Assembly: GCA_900770165.1 (NCBI GenBank)
Contig: CAAGJJ010000055.1
Coordinates: forward strand, 81,773 to 145,772
DNA: 64,000 nt
DNA from: Clostridia bacterium
GTDB lineage: Bacteria > Bacillota > Clostridia > Oscillospirales > Acutalibacteraceae
Direction: 5' to 3'
Below, piece by piece: positions 8,503 through 18,100 of the stretch. A program made the position numbers and the translations under genes. Under the pieces are notes generated by a model. It ran no database searches. It had not been told where the DNA came from and saw nothing but the letters and a program-made list of their open reading frames with translations. Position 1 is the first letter of the stretch, and each line of letters starts with the position of its first letter.

Positions 8503-11500
8503 ATGAGTGGTTTTGTACACCTACATGTGCATAGTGAGTATAGTTTGCTAGATGGAGCATGTAGAATAAAAGAATTAGTATCAAATACAAAAAAATTGGG
8601 ACAAAATGCAGTTGCTATTACAGACCATGGTGTTATGTATGGTGTAATAGACTTTTATAAAGAAGCCAAAAAACAAGGAATTAAGCCTATTATAGGTTGT
8701 GAAGTATATATTGCACCAAGAAGTAGATTCGATAAAACATACGAAATAGATAAAGATAATTTTCATTTTGTGCTTTTATGTAAGAATAAAGTAGGATATC
8801 AAAATTTATCTTATATGGTATCTAAGGCATTTACTGAAGGTTTTTATAATAAACCAAGAATAGATGTAGAACTTTTAAAAAAACATAGTGAAGGCCTTAT
8901 TGCGTTATCAGCTTGCTTAGCAGGTGAGATACCCAAGAGCCTTTTGAGAAACGATTATGAGGATGCTAAAGAAAAAGCTTTATTATATAATTCTATATTT
9001 GGTCAAGGAAATTTCTATTTAGAGCTTCAAGATCATGGTATGAGAGAACAAAAGCATATTAATCCTATGCTTATAAGAATATCGAAAGAAACAGGTATAC
9101 CACTTGTTGCAACGAATGACTGTCATTACATTAATAAAGAAGATCATAAAATGCATGAGATTTTATTATGTATACAGACTAACCGTACATTAGAAGATAA
9201 CAATAGGATGAGGTTCCCATCAGACGAATTTTATTTGAAGTCTGAAGAAGAGATGAGAGAACTTTTTAATACTTGTGAAGAAGCAATTAATAATACTGTT
9301 AAAATAGCAGATGAATGTAACCTTGAGTTTGAATTTGGAAATACAAAACTTCCACATTTTGAAGTGCCTAATGGGCAAGATCATTTTGAATATTTTAGAG
9401 AAAAATGTTATGAAGGGTTATATAAAAATTATGGTAAAAAGCCAGACAAAGCAGTTATAGAAAGATTGGAATATGAACTTAATACCATTAACCAGATGGG
9501 ATATGTTGATTATTATTTAATTGTACAAGATTTTGTTAGATATGCTAAGTCTGTAAATATAGCAGTAGGCCCAGGCAGAGGTTCCGGAGCAGGAAGTATT
9601 GCGGCTTATTGTATTGGAATAACAGGCCTTAACCCTATAAAATATAATTTACTTTTCGAAAGATTTTTAAACCCTGAAAGAGTTAGCATGCCAGATTTTG
9701 ATATTGACTTTTGCTATGAAAGAAGGCATGAAGTTATTGACTATGTGGTAAGAAAATACGGTTCAGACCATGTAGCACAAATAATAACATTTGGCACAAT
9801 GGCAGCAAGGGGAGCTATTAGAGATATAGGTAGAGCTATGGCTGTTCCATATAATGTAGTAGATGCAACAGCAAAGCTTGTGCCTTTAGAATTAGGAATG
9901 ACAATAGAAAAAGCACTTGTAAAGTCTTCTGAACTAAGGCGAAAATATGAGTCTAATTTACAAATAAAAGAATTAATAGATATGGCTAAGAAAATTGAAG
10001 GTATGCCAAGGCATTCTTCAACACATGCAGCGGGGGTGGTTATAACAGAGAAACCTGTTAACTATTATGTGCCTCTTGCTAAGAATGATGAATCTGTAGT
10101 TACTCAATATACTATGACTACTCTTGAAGAGCTTGGTCTTTTAAAGATGGACTTTTTAGGTCTTAGAACTTTAACTGTTATTCAAGATACTGAAAAAATG
10201 ATAAAAAAGAGAAAACCGGAATTTAGCATAGATCAAATTGATTTTGATGAAGATGTATATAAAATGCTTTCAAGGGGAGAAACTGAGGGAGTATTTCAAT
10301 ATGAGTCTGCAGGAATGAGAAGTGTTATGAGTCAGTTAAAACCGGAACATTTAGAAGATTTAATAGCTGTAATATCTCTTTATAGACCAGGTCCTATGGA
10401 CTCTATACCTAAATATATTGTAAATAGACATAATCCTAAAAATGTAAAATATAAACATCCTTTATTATCTAATATATTGGATGTTACATATGGCTGTATA
10501 GTTTATCAAGAACAAGTAATGCAGATTTTTAGAACTCTTGCAGGCTATTCATTAGGCAGAGCTGATATTGTTAGACGAGCTATGTCAAAGAAAAAAGCAG
10601 ATGTAATGAAAAAAGAAAAAAATATTTTCATATACGGTTTAGAAAAAGACGGCGTTATAGAAGTAGAAGGCTGCATAAGAAGAGGAGTTAGTGAGAGTAT
10701 AGCATCAGATATATTCGATGAAATGGAAAGTTTTGCTTCATATGCATTTAATAAATCTCACGCTGCAGCATATGCAATGGTTTCTTATCAAACAGCGTAT
10801 TTAAAGTGTAAATATCCAAATGAGTATATGGCTGCATTAATTACTAGTGTCCTGGATAATACTAATAAGGTATACACATATATATCTGAATGTGAACGTA
10901 TTGGAATTAAAGTTTTACCTCCACATATAAACGAAAGTGAAAAAGGTTTTACAGTAACTAATAATGGTGATATTAGATTTGGTTTACTGGCAGTTAAAAA
11001 TTTAGGTGTTGGAGTTATTAACAATTTAGTAAGAGAACGTGAAGCAAATGGAGCTTTTAAATCGTTTTATGATTTTTGCAAAAGAATGCATGGTAAGGAT
11101 ATAAATAGAAGATCAATAGAGGGTTTAATTAAAGCTGGTGCAATAGACGGGTTTGAGACTAATAGAAGACAAATGCTTACGGTTATGGGAAGCATAATGG
11201 ATGGACTCGATGCCGATAAAAAACATAATTTAGAGGGTCAACTTGGCTTTTTCGATAATCCTGCATCTAATGAAACATTAGAAGTGGTTGATATTCCAGG
11301 ATTACCAGAATACAATTACACTGAATTGCTTGCAATGGAAAAAAGCACAACAGGAATGTATTTGTCAGGGCATCCAATGTCTGAATATTCAGAAGTTTGT
11401 GAAAGATTAAAGATGTCAAAAATTAGTGATATATTACAGGCAGATAATTCTAAGTTTAGTAAATATAAAGATGGAAGCATAGTAACACTTGTTGCAATAA

Positions 11501-12018
11501 TTTCTTCTGTTAGAACTAAAAGTACTAGGAACAATTCGACAATGGCTTTTGTATTAATTGAGGATATAAACGCTTCGATAGAAATGGTAGTATTTCCAAA
11601 GGTATTGAATGAATATTCTAGTTTGATTGTTGAAGGAAATATAATTGAGGTGCATGGTCGCGTAAACTTAAAAGATGAAGAAGAAGTAAAAATTATTTGT
11701 GAAAATATATTTCCACCTCCCGATAAAGATAGCAAGGAAGCAAGACAAACAGGTGAAAGTAACAATAAAAATTCTAAACTGTCTAATTCTCAAAAAAAGG
11801 GCTTATATATAAAAGTGAAAGATAAAGATTCTGAAGAATATAAAAGGGCTAGGTTGTTGCTTAGTATATTTGATGGCAATTTTCCAGTTTATTTTTTCTT
11901 TGATGATGAGAGAAAATTAATGTTGGCACCAAGAAATTGTTGGGTAGATATAAATAATGTATTAGTAAATGAACTTAGGAACAAATTAGGTGAAGTGAAT
12001 ATAGTGGTAAGAGAGTAA
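8503..12018 (+). CDS. dnaE: DNA polymerase III alpha subunit, DnaE type
   Basis: A 1171-aa C-family replicative polymerase. It opens with the PHP domain (HLHVHSEYSLLDGA). The palm carries GPGRGSGAGS and the catalytic aspartates in PDFDIDF, followed by the helix-hairpin-helix region and an OB-fold (IVTLVAIISSVRTK) near residue 985-1000. Length is normal for the DnaE branch; there is no PolC exonuclease insertion. In Firmicutes with PolC, DnaE extends primers during initiation. It sits 15 bases after whiA. Confidence 0.97.
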   Translation: MSGFVHLHVHSEYSLLDGACRIKELVSNTKKLGQNAVAITDHGVMYGVIDFYKEAKKQGIKPIIGCEVYIAPRSRFDKTYEIDKDNFHFVLLCKNKVGYQNLSYMVSKAFTEGFYNKPRIDVELLKKHSEGLIALSACLAGEIPKSLLRNDYEDAKEKALLYNSIFGQGNFYLELQDHGMREQKHINPMLIRISKETGIPLVATNDCHYINKEDHKMHEILLCIQTNRTLEDNNRMRFPSDEFYLKSEEEMRELFNTCEEAINNTVKIADECNLEFEFGNTKLPHFEVPNGQDHFEYFREKCYEGLYKNYGKKPDKAVIERLEYELNTINQMGYVDYYLIVQDFVRYAKSVNIAVGPGRGSGAGSIAAYCIGITGLNPIKYNLLFERFLNPERVSMPDFDIDFCYERRHEVIDYVVRKYGSDHVAQIITFGTMAARGAIRDIGRAMAVPYNVVDATAKLVPLELGMTIEKALVKSSELRRKYESNLQIKELIDMAKKIEGMPRHSSTHAAGVVITEKPVNYYVPLAKNDESVVTQYTMTTLEELGLLKMDFLGLRTLTVIQDTEKMIKKRKPEFSIDQIDFDEDVYKMLSRGETEGVFQYESAGMRSVMSQLKPEHLEDLIAVISLYRPGPMDSIPKYIVNRHNPKNVKYKHPLLSNILDVTYGCIVYQEQVMQIFRTLAGYSLGRADIVRRAMSKKKADVMKKEKNIFIYGLEKDGVIEVEGCIRRGVSESIASDIFDEMESFASYAFNKSHAAAYAMVSYQTAYLKCKYPNEYMAALITSVLDNTNKVYTYISECERIGIKVLPPHINESEKGFTVTNNGDIRFGLLAVKNLGVGVINNLVREREANGAFKSFYDFCKRMHGKDINRRSIEGLIKAGAIDGFETNRRQMLTVMGSIMDGLDADKKHNLEGQLGFFDNPASNETLEVVDIPGLPEYNYTELLAMEKSTTGMYLSGHPMSEYSEVCERLKMSKISDILQADNSKFSKYKDGSIVTLVAIISSVRTKSTRNNSTMAFVLIEDINASIEMVVFPKVLNEYSSLIVEGNIIEVHGRVNLKDEEEVKIICENIFPPPDKDSKEARQTGESNNKNSKLSNSQKKGLYIKVKDKDSEEYKRARLLLSIFDGNFPVYFFFDDERKLMLAPRNCWVDINNVLVNELRNKLGEVNIVVRE

Positions 12019-12133
12019 TAAAATTTATACAGGGTTATAATAGGCGGTTTTATGGTTGATTATTAAGTCAAATAGAATTATAATATTAAAGAAAGTAAAA
12101 TTTTGCATTTATATATTTTTAGGAGGCTATATC

Positions 12134-13102
12134 ATGGATAGAAAAACAATAGCAGTACTTACAAGTGGTGGCGATGCTCCGGGAATGAATGCTGCTGTGC
12201 GTGCTGTAGCTAGATCTGCAATATCACTTGGTATGCGTGTTATAGGTATCCATCGTGGATATAATGGCCTTATAAGTGGTGACGTTTTTGAGATGAATCT
12301 CAGAAGTGTATCAGATATTATACATCGTGGTGGAACTATTATATATACAGCAAGAAGCCCAGAATTTAAAACGGTTGAGGGTAGGGCTAAAGCTATAGAA
12401 GTATGTAAGAGTTTAGGAATAGAAGGTGTAGTTGTTATTGGTGGGGATGGTTCTTTTAGAGGTGCCAGAGCTTTGACCAATGAAGGCATTCCATGTATTG
12501 GAATTCCTGGAACTATAGATAATGATATTAGTTGCAGCGAATATACAATAGGTTTTGATACAGCAATGAATACAGCAATGGAGATGGTTGATAAAATACG
12601 TGATACAGCTCAATCTCACGATCGTTGTAGTGTTGTTGAAGTTATGGGAAGAAGATGCGGAGATATTGCTTTAAATACAGGTATAGCTGTTGGAGCAACA
12701 GCTATACTTGTACCTGAAATTAAATATGATTTAGAAAACGATGTTATAAAACGTATAAGATTTACTCAAATGACAGGTAAAAAACACTTTATTATTGTGG
12801 TAGCAGAAGGAGTTGGAGGAGTAGTTAAAATAGCTAAAGAAATTGAACAGAGAACTGGAATTGAATCTAGAGCAACTGTTTTAGGCCATGTCCAAAGAGG
12901 AGGTTCTCCAACATTAAGAGATAGAATTGTTGCAAGCACTATGGGAGCATATGCTGTTCAGTTATTATCGGAAGGTAAGAGTGCAAGAGTTATTGCTATG
13001 CAGAATGGTAAAATTGTAGATTTTGATATAACTGAAGCGTTAGAGATGAAAAAAGAATTTGACTTAGATTTATATGAAACAGCTTTAAAAATTTCTATTT
13101 AA
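12134..13102 (+). CDS. pfkA: ATP-dependent 6-phosphofructokinase
   Basis: Glycolytic enzyme converting fructose 6-phosphate to fructose 1,6-bisphosphate. The 322-aa protein has the nucleotide loop TSGGDAPGMN, GGDGS (with Gly after Asp, which indicates ATP rather than pyrophosphate) and the catalytic PGTIDND. Later segments EVMGRRCGD and GHVQRGGSP are also typical. The start at 12134 follows AGGAGG by 7 bases; an upstream in-frame ATG at 12056 lacks one. It follows dnaE with a 115-base gap and may have its own promoter. Confidence 0.97.
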   Translation: MDRKTIAVLTSGGDAPGMNAAVRAVARSAISLGMRVIGIHRGYNGLISGDVFEMNLRSVSDIIHRGGTIIYTARSPEFKTVEGRAKAIEVCKSLGIEGVVVIGGDGSFRGARALTNEGIPCIGIPGTIDNDISCSEYTIGFDTAMNTAMEMVDKIRDTAQSHDRCSVVEVMGRRCGDIALNTGIAVGATAILVPEIKYDLENDVIKRIRFTQMTGKKHFIIVVAEGVGGVVKIAKEIEQRTGIESRATVLGHVQRGGSPTLRDRIVASTMGAYAVQLLSEGKSARVIAMQNGKIVDFDITEALEMKKEFDLDLYETALKISI

Positions 13103-13236
13103 ATTTTTTATGAATAATAATTTTAAATTTGTTAAGACTATTTTATGGGTATATTTAAATATTGTTGAGTTTTAGAAAAAATGTTTTTTATTTGCTTAAT
13201 CAAACGTACAATATAAAACAAGAGGTGTATTTAATT

Positions 13237-13443
13237 ATGATTGATAAAATAGCCTTAATTCTTGCTATTATAGGAGGTATTAACTGGGGTTCAATAGGTA
13301 TATTTCAGTTTGATATAGTAGCTTGGATATGTGGAGGACAGGGTTCTGTTGTAAGTAGGATAATATATACTATAGTAGGCTTAGCAGCTATTTGGTGTAT
13401 ATCACTTCTATTTAGAGATACTAATGCAGAAGTTAGAGATTAA
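13237..13443 (+). CDS. DUF378 small membrane protein
   Basis: A 68-aa protein with two hydrophobic helices, LILAIIGGINWGSIGIF and IIYTIVGLAAIWCISLLF, linked by the short turn typical of DUF378 proteins (GGINWG). Function is unknown. AGAGGTG precedes the ATG at 13237 by 9 bases; the longer reading from 13162 lacks a ribosome-binding site. It is closed by a strong stem-loop. Confidence 0.85.
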   Translation: MIDKIALILAIIGGINWGSIGIFQFDIVAWICGGQGSVVSRIIYTIVGLAAIWCISLLFRDTNAEVRD

Positions 13444-13478
13444 AAGTTTATATAAGTTCTATATTAACCCAAAATAGC

Positions 13479-13510
13479 AAAGGGTGCTGTATTTAAAACA
13501 GCACCCTTTT
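13479..13510. terminator. Bidirectional terminator between convergent genes
   Basis: AAGGGTGCTG and CAGCACCCTT form a 10-bp stem with an A-rich left and T-rich right flank, so it works on both strands between DUF378 (+) and the zinc-ribbon gene (-). Confidence 0.85.
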
Positions 13511-13538
13511 AATATATTTATATATATAATTGCTTATT

Positions 13539-13967
13539 TTATTTGTTGTTAGTGTCATGAGAGCAATCGCAGCCACAATCACAATCATCGAAACAAACAT
13601 CATCAAAATCGAATTCTAATTTTTCGCCACAATTTGGGCAGTTTATTTCTCCTTTTAAAACCATATCTTCTGAAAGGCAAACTGTTTCATTGCATGTTGG
13701 ACATGTAACTTCGCAATATAATTCATCATCTGGATCTTCGTCATTGCAGTTATATACATCTTCTTCTAGGTTATAAAGGTCTTCATCAACAGCATCAAGC
13801 TGATCACTTACATTATTGAATCCTTCCTCTAAATCAGAGATAGTTAAAGCCATGTCGTCTAATACATCTATAATAGCTGAAATTAATTTTACTTCTTTTT
13901 GACTTTCATCTAGTTCAAGGCCCTGAGCCAAACCTCTTAAGTATGAAACCTTTTCTGTAATAGTCAT
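13539..13967 (-). CDS. CD1247-like acidic zinc-ribbon protein
   Basis: A 142-aa acidic protein. An N-terminal helical part (TITEKVSYLRGLAQGLELD) is followed by an acidic coiled stretch, a zinc ribbon (CPTCNETVCL ... CPNCGEKLEF) and a Cys/Asp-rich tail (DDCDCGCDC). This architecture is conserved in Clostridia beside efp; the function is not known. The start at 13967 is fixed by GGAGG 8 bases upstream; the ATG at 13982 lies against that site. Last gene of the leftward efp block. Confidence 0.85.
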   Translation of the reverse strand: MTITEKVSYLRGLAQGLELDESQKEVKLISAIIDVLDDMALTISDLEEGFNNVSDQLDAVDEDLYNLEEDVYNCNDEDPDDELYCEVTCPTCNETVCLSEDMVLKGEINCPNCGEKLEFDFDDVCFDDCDCGCDCSHDTNNK

Positions 13968-13996
13968 GCGGTAAACCTCCATTTATTAGTTATTAT

Positions 13997-14554
13997 TTAA
14001 GCTCTTTCCATATATTCGCCGGTACGAGTATCAATTCTTATTAGTTCACCTTGTTCAATGAATAATGGAACCTTTATTTCAGCTCCAGTTTCTAAAGTAG
14101 CTGGTTTTGTAGCATTTGTTGCGGTATCACCTTTGAAACCAGGATCTGTTTCTGTAATTAACAATTCAACAAATAGAGGAGGTTCTACTCCAAAGACATT
14201 TCCTTTATATGAAAGAATTTTACATACAGTGTTTTCTTTAACAAATTTAAAGTTGTCACCTAAAACATCAGAGTTAATAGGTACTTGTTCGTAAGTTTCA
14301 TTATCCATGAAATAATATAAGTCTCCATCATTATAAAGGTATTCCATATCGCGTCTTTCTATAAAAGCTGTTGGATACTTATCATTTGGGTTAAAAGTTC
14401 TTTCTGTAACTGCTCCTGTTATAATGTTTTTTATTTTAGCGCGTACAAATGCTGCACCCTTTCCAGGTTTAACATGCTGGAATTCTACAATAGAAACAAC
14501 ATTTCCATCTAGTTCAAATGTTATACCGTTTCTGAAATCTCCTGCTGATATCAT
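13997..14554 (-). CDS. efp: Translation elongation factor P
   Basis: A 185-aa EF-P that relieves ribosome stalling at polyproline stretches. It has the three beta-barrel layout, with the loop HVKPGKGAAF carrying the lysine that is the usual modification site, and the C-terminal signature LITETDPGFKGDTATN. It sits between the M24 peptidase and the zinc-ribbon gene, a common clostridial arrangement. Confidence 0.97.
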   Translation of the reverse strand: MISAGDFRNGITFELDGNVVSIVEFQHVKPGKGAAFVRAKIKNIITGAVTERTFNPNDKYPTAFIERRDMEYLYNDGDLYYFMDNETYEQVPINSDVLGDNFKFVKENTVCKILSYKGNVFGVEPPLFVELLITETDPGFKGDTATNATKPATLETGAEIKVPLFIEQGELIRIDTRTGEYMERA

Positions 14555-14630
14555 TGTTTTTCCTCCAATATAAAATTATCTAATTGACATTCTAACTTAA
14601 TTTTTCAAATTTTTCAAGGATTATTTTAAA

Positions 14631-15710
14631 TTATAGTACAATTAATTGTTTATCTATTGTTGTAAGATTTTCATATCCAGATTCATTTACGAGAATCATA
14701 TCTTCAATTCTAACTCCAAATTTGTTTGGCAGATATATCCCTGGTTCAACAGTCATTATCATGCCGGGCTCTAAAATAGATCTGCAACTGCGTGAAAAGG
14801 AAGGATTTTCATGCTCTTCTATTCCAATGCTGTGTCCAGTAGAGTGTCCAAAGTATCCTTCATATCCAGAAGAATATATTATATCTCTAGCTATTTTATC
14901 TATTTCAGAACATATTATCCCAGGTTTAATATATTCAATTGCTTTCATTTGAGCATCTAAGACTATATTATATATATGTTTTTGTTCATCACTTACATTT
15001 GAAACAGCTACTGTTCTAGTCATATCGCTACGATACCCTTCATAAACGGCTCCCATATCAATAGTGACAAAGTCTCCTTTTTCTATTGGCTTATTAGAGG
15101 GTACACCATGAGGTAGAGAACTATTTTTACCAGATACTACTATTAAATCAAATGCAACTCTTTCTGCTCCTAATTTTTTCATTTGAAATTCTAGGTCTAA
15201 AGATATTTCACTTTCAGTAATACCAGGACGTATCTTATTTAAAGTATTATTAAAAGCTTTTTCGGTTATTTCTTGAGAGATTCTCATTTTATTTATTTCT
15301 TCCGTACTTTTTATCATACGTATCTTATTTATAATTTTATCTAGATCCCTATTTAAATGAGCTTTAACGTTATTGTTTTCAAGTATCATTTTTAATGAGT
15401 TAGCGCATGTTAATGTAATGGAGTCACTTTCTAATAGTGTTGATTTTAAGTTGTGCCTTTTTATTAAATTTGCAAGAGTTTCATCTAATCTATTAAACAG
15501 AACTACCTCACAATTATGACATGTTTTTTTAGCAGCTTCAATATATCTAAAGTCTACTAGTAAATATGATACATCTTTTGTGACGAGTATATAGCCTAGC
15601 GACGAGCTAAAATTAGTGAAGTATCTTCTATTATGATTAGAAGTTATTATAGCAGAATCTATTTGTTCGCCGATATTTAAGCTATTTGTTAATTGCTGTA
15701 TTTTATCCAT
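14631..15710 (-). CDS. Xaa-Pro aminopeptidase, M24B family
   Basis: A 359-aa creatinase/aminopeptidase-P-type protein: an N-terminal creatinase-like domain to about residue 120 and a pita-bread catalytic domain with metal ligands in TIDMGAVYEGYRSDMTR, the GHSTGHSIGIEEHE segment, TVEPGIYLP and VRIEDM. It probably releases N-terminal residues before proline. AGAGG (minus strand) favours the second ATG (15710) over the one at 15719, which directly abuts the ribosome-binding site. Located between aroQ and efp. Confidence 0.92.
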   Translation of the reverse strand: MDKIQQLTNSLNIGEQIDSAIITSNHNRRYFTNFSSSLGYILVTKDVSYLLVDFRYIEAAKKTCHNCEVVLFNRLDETLANLIKRHNLKSTLLESDSITLTCANSLKMILENNNVKAHLNRDLDKIINKIRMIKSTEEINKMRISQEITEKAFNNTLNKIRPGITESEISLDLEFQMKKLGAERVAFDLIVVSGKNSSLPHGVPSNKPIEKGDFVTIDMGAVYEGYRSDMTRTVAVSNVSDEQKHIYNIVLDAQMKAIEYIKPGIICSEIDKIARDIIYSSGYEGYFGHSTGHSIGIEEHENPSFSRSCRSILEPGMIMTVEPGIYLPNKFGVRIEDMILVNESGYENLTTIDKQLIVL

Positions 15711-15722
15711 CTTTATCATCCT

Positions 15723-16160
15723 CTATATTAATTCTTTTATAGCATCCATTGCTAAGAAATATCCAGTTTTTCCAAAACCAGCAATTTGACCAGCACATAC
15801 ATCTGCAAGGACAGATTTGTGTCTAAAGGATTCTCTGGAATAAATATTTGACATGTGAACTTCTACAAATGGTATTCTAACAGATGCAATTGCATCTCTA
15901 AGTGCATAACTATAATGTGTTAGTGCACCAGCATTTATTATAACACCTTCAAATTTGCCTCTTGTTTCATGTATTTTGTCTATAAGTGCACCTTCCCAGT
16001 TAGACTGAAATATTTCAACATTTAGCCCGGTTCTATCGGCGTATTCTGTTATTTGAAATTTTATACTTTCAGCTGTTTCAACTCCATAAATACTTTTTTC
16101 CCTAACACCAACTAAGTTTAAATTAGGGCCTAAAAGTACTAATATACTTTTCCTTTTCAA
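15723..16160 (-). CDS. aroQ: 3-dehydroquinate dehydratase, type II
   Basis: Shikimate-pathway enzyme, 145 aa. The N terminus GPNLNLVGVREKSIYG carries the catalytic Arg and Tyr; INAGALTHYSYALRDA and VEVHMSNIYSRESFRHKS carry the catalytic His and substrate-binding residues. Length is normal for the dodecameric type II family. It is followed 12 bases later by the peptidase gene. Confidence 0.96.
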   Translation of the reverse strand: MKRKSILVLLGPNLNLVGVREKSIYGVETAESIKFQITEYADRTGLNVEIFQSNWEGALIDKIHETRGKFEGVIINAGALTHYSYALRDAIASVRIPFVEVHMSNIYSRESFRHKSVLADVCAGQIAGFGKTGYFLAMDAIKELI

Positions 16161-16191
16161 TTATGGTCACCTCTGATATGTACTTAAAAAT

Positions 16192-16692
16192 TTATTTGTA
16201 TGAATTACTTGTAATTTTTTCTCTTATTCTTTTTTCAAGTTTCCTTTTTACAGAAATTCCAAGTGTTTCCTTTTCAGATCTAGGTGTAAGGAGTATAGAC
16301 TTCATATGTGAAAGGTTTGCTCCCAAAATATCTGTAAATATCTGATCTCCAACTACAACAGTATTTTCTCGTTTACAATTTATAAATTTTTTAGCTCTAA
16401 TAAAACCTAAAGGAGAAGGTTTTAAAGCAAGGTAGATGAAAGGTAAATTGAATTTTTTAGCAAATGGAGCAACTCTACTTTTAAAGTTATTAGAAATAAT
16501 AACAATTTTAATATTTTGTTTTCTAATTTCATAAGACCATTCTATTACCCCGTCAAATGGTTCTTGTGATCCATGAGAAGCAAGAGTATTATCAACATCG
16601 AGCAAAATAGATTCAACATTTAAGCTTTTAAGTAGCTTAATGTCTATATCAGTTACATTGTCTATTGATATTGTAGGCATTAATAGTGACAT
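16192..16692 (-). CDS. YqeG-family HAD phosphatase
   Basis: A 166-aa HAD-IIIA phosphatase with the nucleophile motif DVDNTLA (residues 28-34 region), the second motif VIISNN, and GDQIFTDILGAN for metal binding. YqeG proteins are phosphatidylglycerophosphate-phosphatase-like in Firmicutes; the substrate is unproven here. The start at 16692 follows AAGGAGG by 7 bases; longer readings upstream run into the rpsU terminator. Confidence 0.9.
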   Translation of the reverse strand: MSLLMPTISIDNVTDIDIKLLKSLNVESILLDVDNTLASHGSQEPFDGVIEWSYEIRKQNIKIVIISNNFKSRVAPFAKKFNLPFIYLALKPSPLGFIRAKKFINCKRENTVVVGDQIFTDILGANLSHMKSILLTPRSEKETLGISVKRKLEKRIREKITSNSYK

Positions 16693-16720
16693 ACAATTCC
16701 TCCTTCTATAGTTGAAAGTA

Positions 16721-16749
16721 AAAAAAGCAGGCACTAATGCCCGCTTTTT
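16721..16749 (-). terminator. Terminator of rpsU
   Basis: Read leftward, GCGGGCA-TTAG-TGCCTGC has a 7-bp stem and is followed by TTTTTT. It lies 39 bases after the rpsU stop and ahead of yqeG. Confidence 0.85.
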
Positions 16750-16787
16750 AATTGATTGAGTCGAAACCTTTTCATAGCAACAAATTT

Positions 16788-16964
16788 TTATTTAAATTTG
16801 CGCTTACGAGCTGCTTCGGACTTCTTTTTACGCTTAACAGAAGGCTTCTCATAAGCTTCTCTCTTACGAACTTCAGCAATAACACCGGCTCTAGCACATT
16901 GCTTTTTGAATCTTCTAAGAGCACTATCAAGAGACTCATTATCTTTTATTCTAATTTCAGCCAT
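16788..16964 (-). CDS. rpsU: 30S ribosomal protein S21
   Basis: A 58-aa, very basic ribosomal protein starting MAEIRIKDNESLDSALRRFK and ending in a Lys/Arg-rich tail (KRKKKSEAARKRKFK). A strong GGGAGGG lies 9 bases upstream of the ATG. S21 takes part in 30S initiation complexes. It is transcribed alone or with genes to its right, and a terminator follows. Confidence 0.97.
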   Translation of the reverse strand: MAEIRIKDNESLDSALRRFKKQCARAGVIAEVRKREAYEKPSVKRKKKSEAARKRKFK

Positions 16965-17086
16965 TTATTTTTCCCTCCCATCCGCCGAAAGGCAGGGGTA
17001 TAATGTAATATCACACGATAAGAATTATACAATATCTAATGTATATGTGTCAATAGCTATATAGAAAGTAAATAATAATTTAATAA

Positions 17087-17491
17087 TTACCTTTTTTTAG
17101 AATTGTCTTTTATTTGAGTATATATTTCTTTTAATATTTTATCCTGATATTCTTTCGATAATAGTCTATACCCCATAATTATTTTTTGTTCTTCTCTTGT
17201 TAATTCATATATTTGATGGTTATTTTTACGCCCATACTTTAAAAGAATATTGTCATCTTCCGTGAGAATATCTGAAACTCTTGAATGATTTTTTTTATCT
17301 TCATCTTCAAAAATTTCGGCGTATGAAACATTATATATTTTAGCAAGTTTTATAATTGTATTTATATCTGGTGTTGTTTTACCTGTCTCATAGTATGCGT
17401 AGGTAGATCTGTCAATATTTAAAGTATCTGCAACCTGCTGTTGTGTAAAACCACAATTTTCCCTAAGCTTTTTTAATATTTTAGGGAGCAT
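17087..17491 (-). CDS. XRE-family transcriptional regulator
   Basis: A 134-aa regulator with a Cro/CI helix-turn-helix at residues 5-60 (LRENCGFTQQQVADTLNID, ETGKTTPDINTIIKLAKIY) and a charged C-terminal part rich in Lys and Glu that may mediate oligomerisation. The region is AT-rich and chromosomal. It lies between rpsU and the RNase P RNA gene; its target is unknown. Confidence 0.85.
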   Translation of the reverse strand: MLPKILKKLRENCGFTQQQVADTLNIDRSTYAYYETGKTTPDINTIIKLAKIYNVSYAEIFEDEDKKNHSRVSDILTEDDNILLKYGRKNNHQIYELTREEQKIIMGYRLLSKEYQDKILKEIYTQIKDNSKKR

Positions 17492-17631
17492 AATAACACC
17501 TTCTTTACATTAAAATTTTAAGACACGAAGCATATTATAAATTAGAAAAACGAAATAAACTTAGCGAATGTGAGATTTGTTCACTTAAAGGGGAGGTATT
17601 ATTTATATAGATTTATATTTTGTATATTGGA

Positions 17632-17660
17632 TTGACTTTTTATATTTCATATATTAAAAT
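17632..17660 (+). promoter_or_regulatory. Promoter of the RNase P RNA gene
   Basis: TTGACT (17632-17637), a 17-base spacer and TAAAAT (17655-17660). The expected start, 8-9 bases downstream, coincides with the first paired base of the RNA. Confidence 0.8.
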
Positions 17661-17668
17661 ACAAATAT

Positions 17669-18012
17669 GAGTAGACTGGACAGTTGCGGACATAATACCT
17701 AAAGGTAATGCCCGAGGAAAGTCCGAGCTCCAAAGGGCAGGATAACGGCTAACGGCCGCCGGGGGTGACCCTAGGGAAAGTGCAACAGAAATATACCGCC
17801 GCAAAAAGTATTGCGGTAAGGGTGGAAAGGCGAGGTAAGAGCTCACCGGCGTATAGGAGACTATACGACCCTGTAAACCCTATCCGGAGCAACACCGTAT
17901 AAAGATATTTAACGTTTGCCCGACGTGTCTATAGGTGGCATTGAGCTGAAATGGCAACATTCAGCCAAGATAGATAACTGTTCACGACAGAACTCGGCTT
18001 ATAGGTCTACTC
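17669..18012 (+). ncRNA. rnpB: RNase P RNA, type A-like
   Basis: Catalytic RNA of RNase P, which trims tRNA 5' ends. The 5' strand GAGTAGAC (17669-17676) pairs with GTCTACTC (18005-18012) to form P1. The conserved core GAGGAAAGTCCG is at 17714-17725 and the 3' core ACAGAACTCGGCTTAT begins at 17987. A GC-rich stretch between them stands out from the AT-rich flanks. The general layout is the ancestral type A usual in Clostridia. A short CGGG/CCCG stem followed by a T-rich run (18015-18057) probably ends the transcript. Confidence 0.97.
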
Positions 18013-18100
18013 ATCGGGAACTAACCCGTTTGGTTATTTGATTTTTGTTAATTACATAATAAATTTATTATCGCAGATATTTTAAGAAAAATTATTAGGG

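Noticed and set aside
17640..17846. A 68-codon leftward reading frame
   Set aside because: It lies within the RNase P RNA gene and its promoter.
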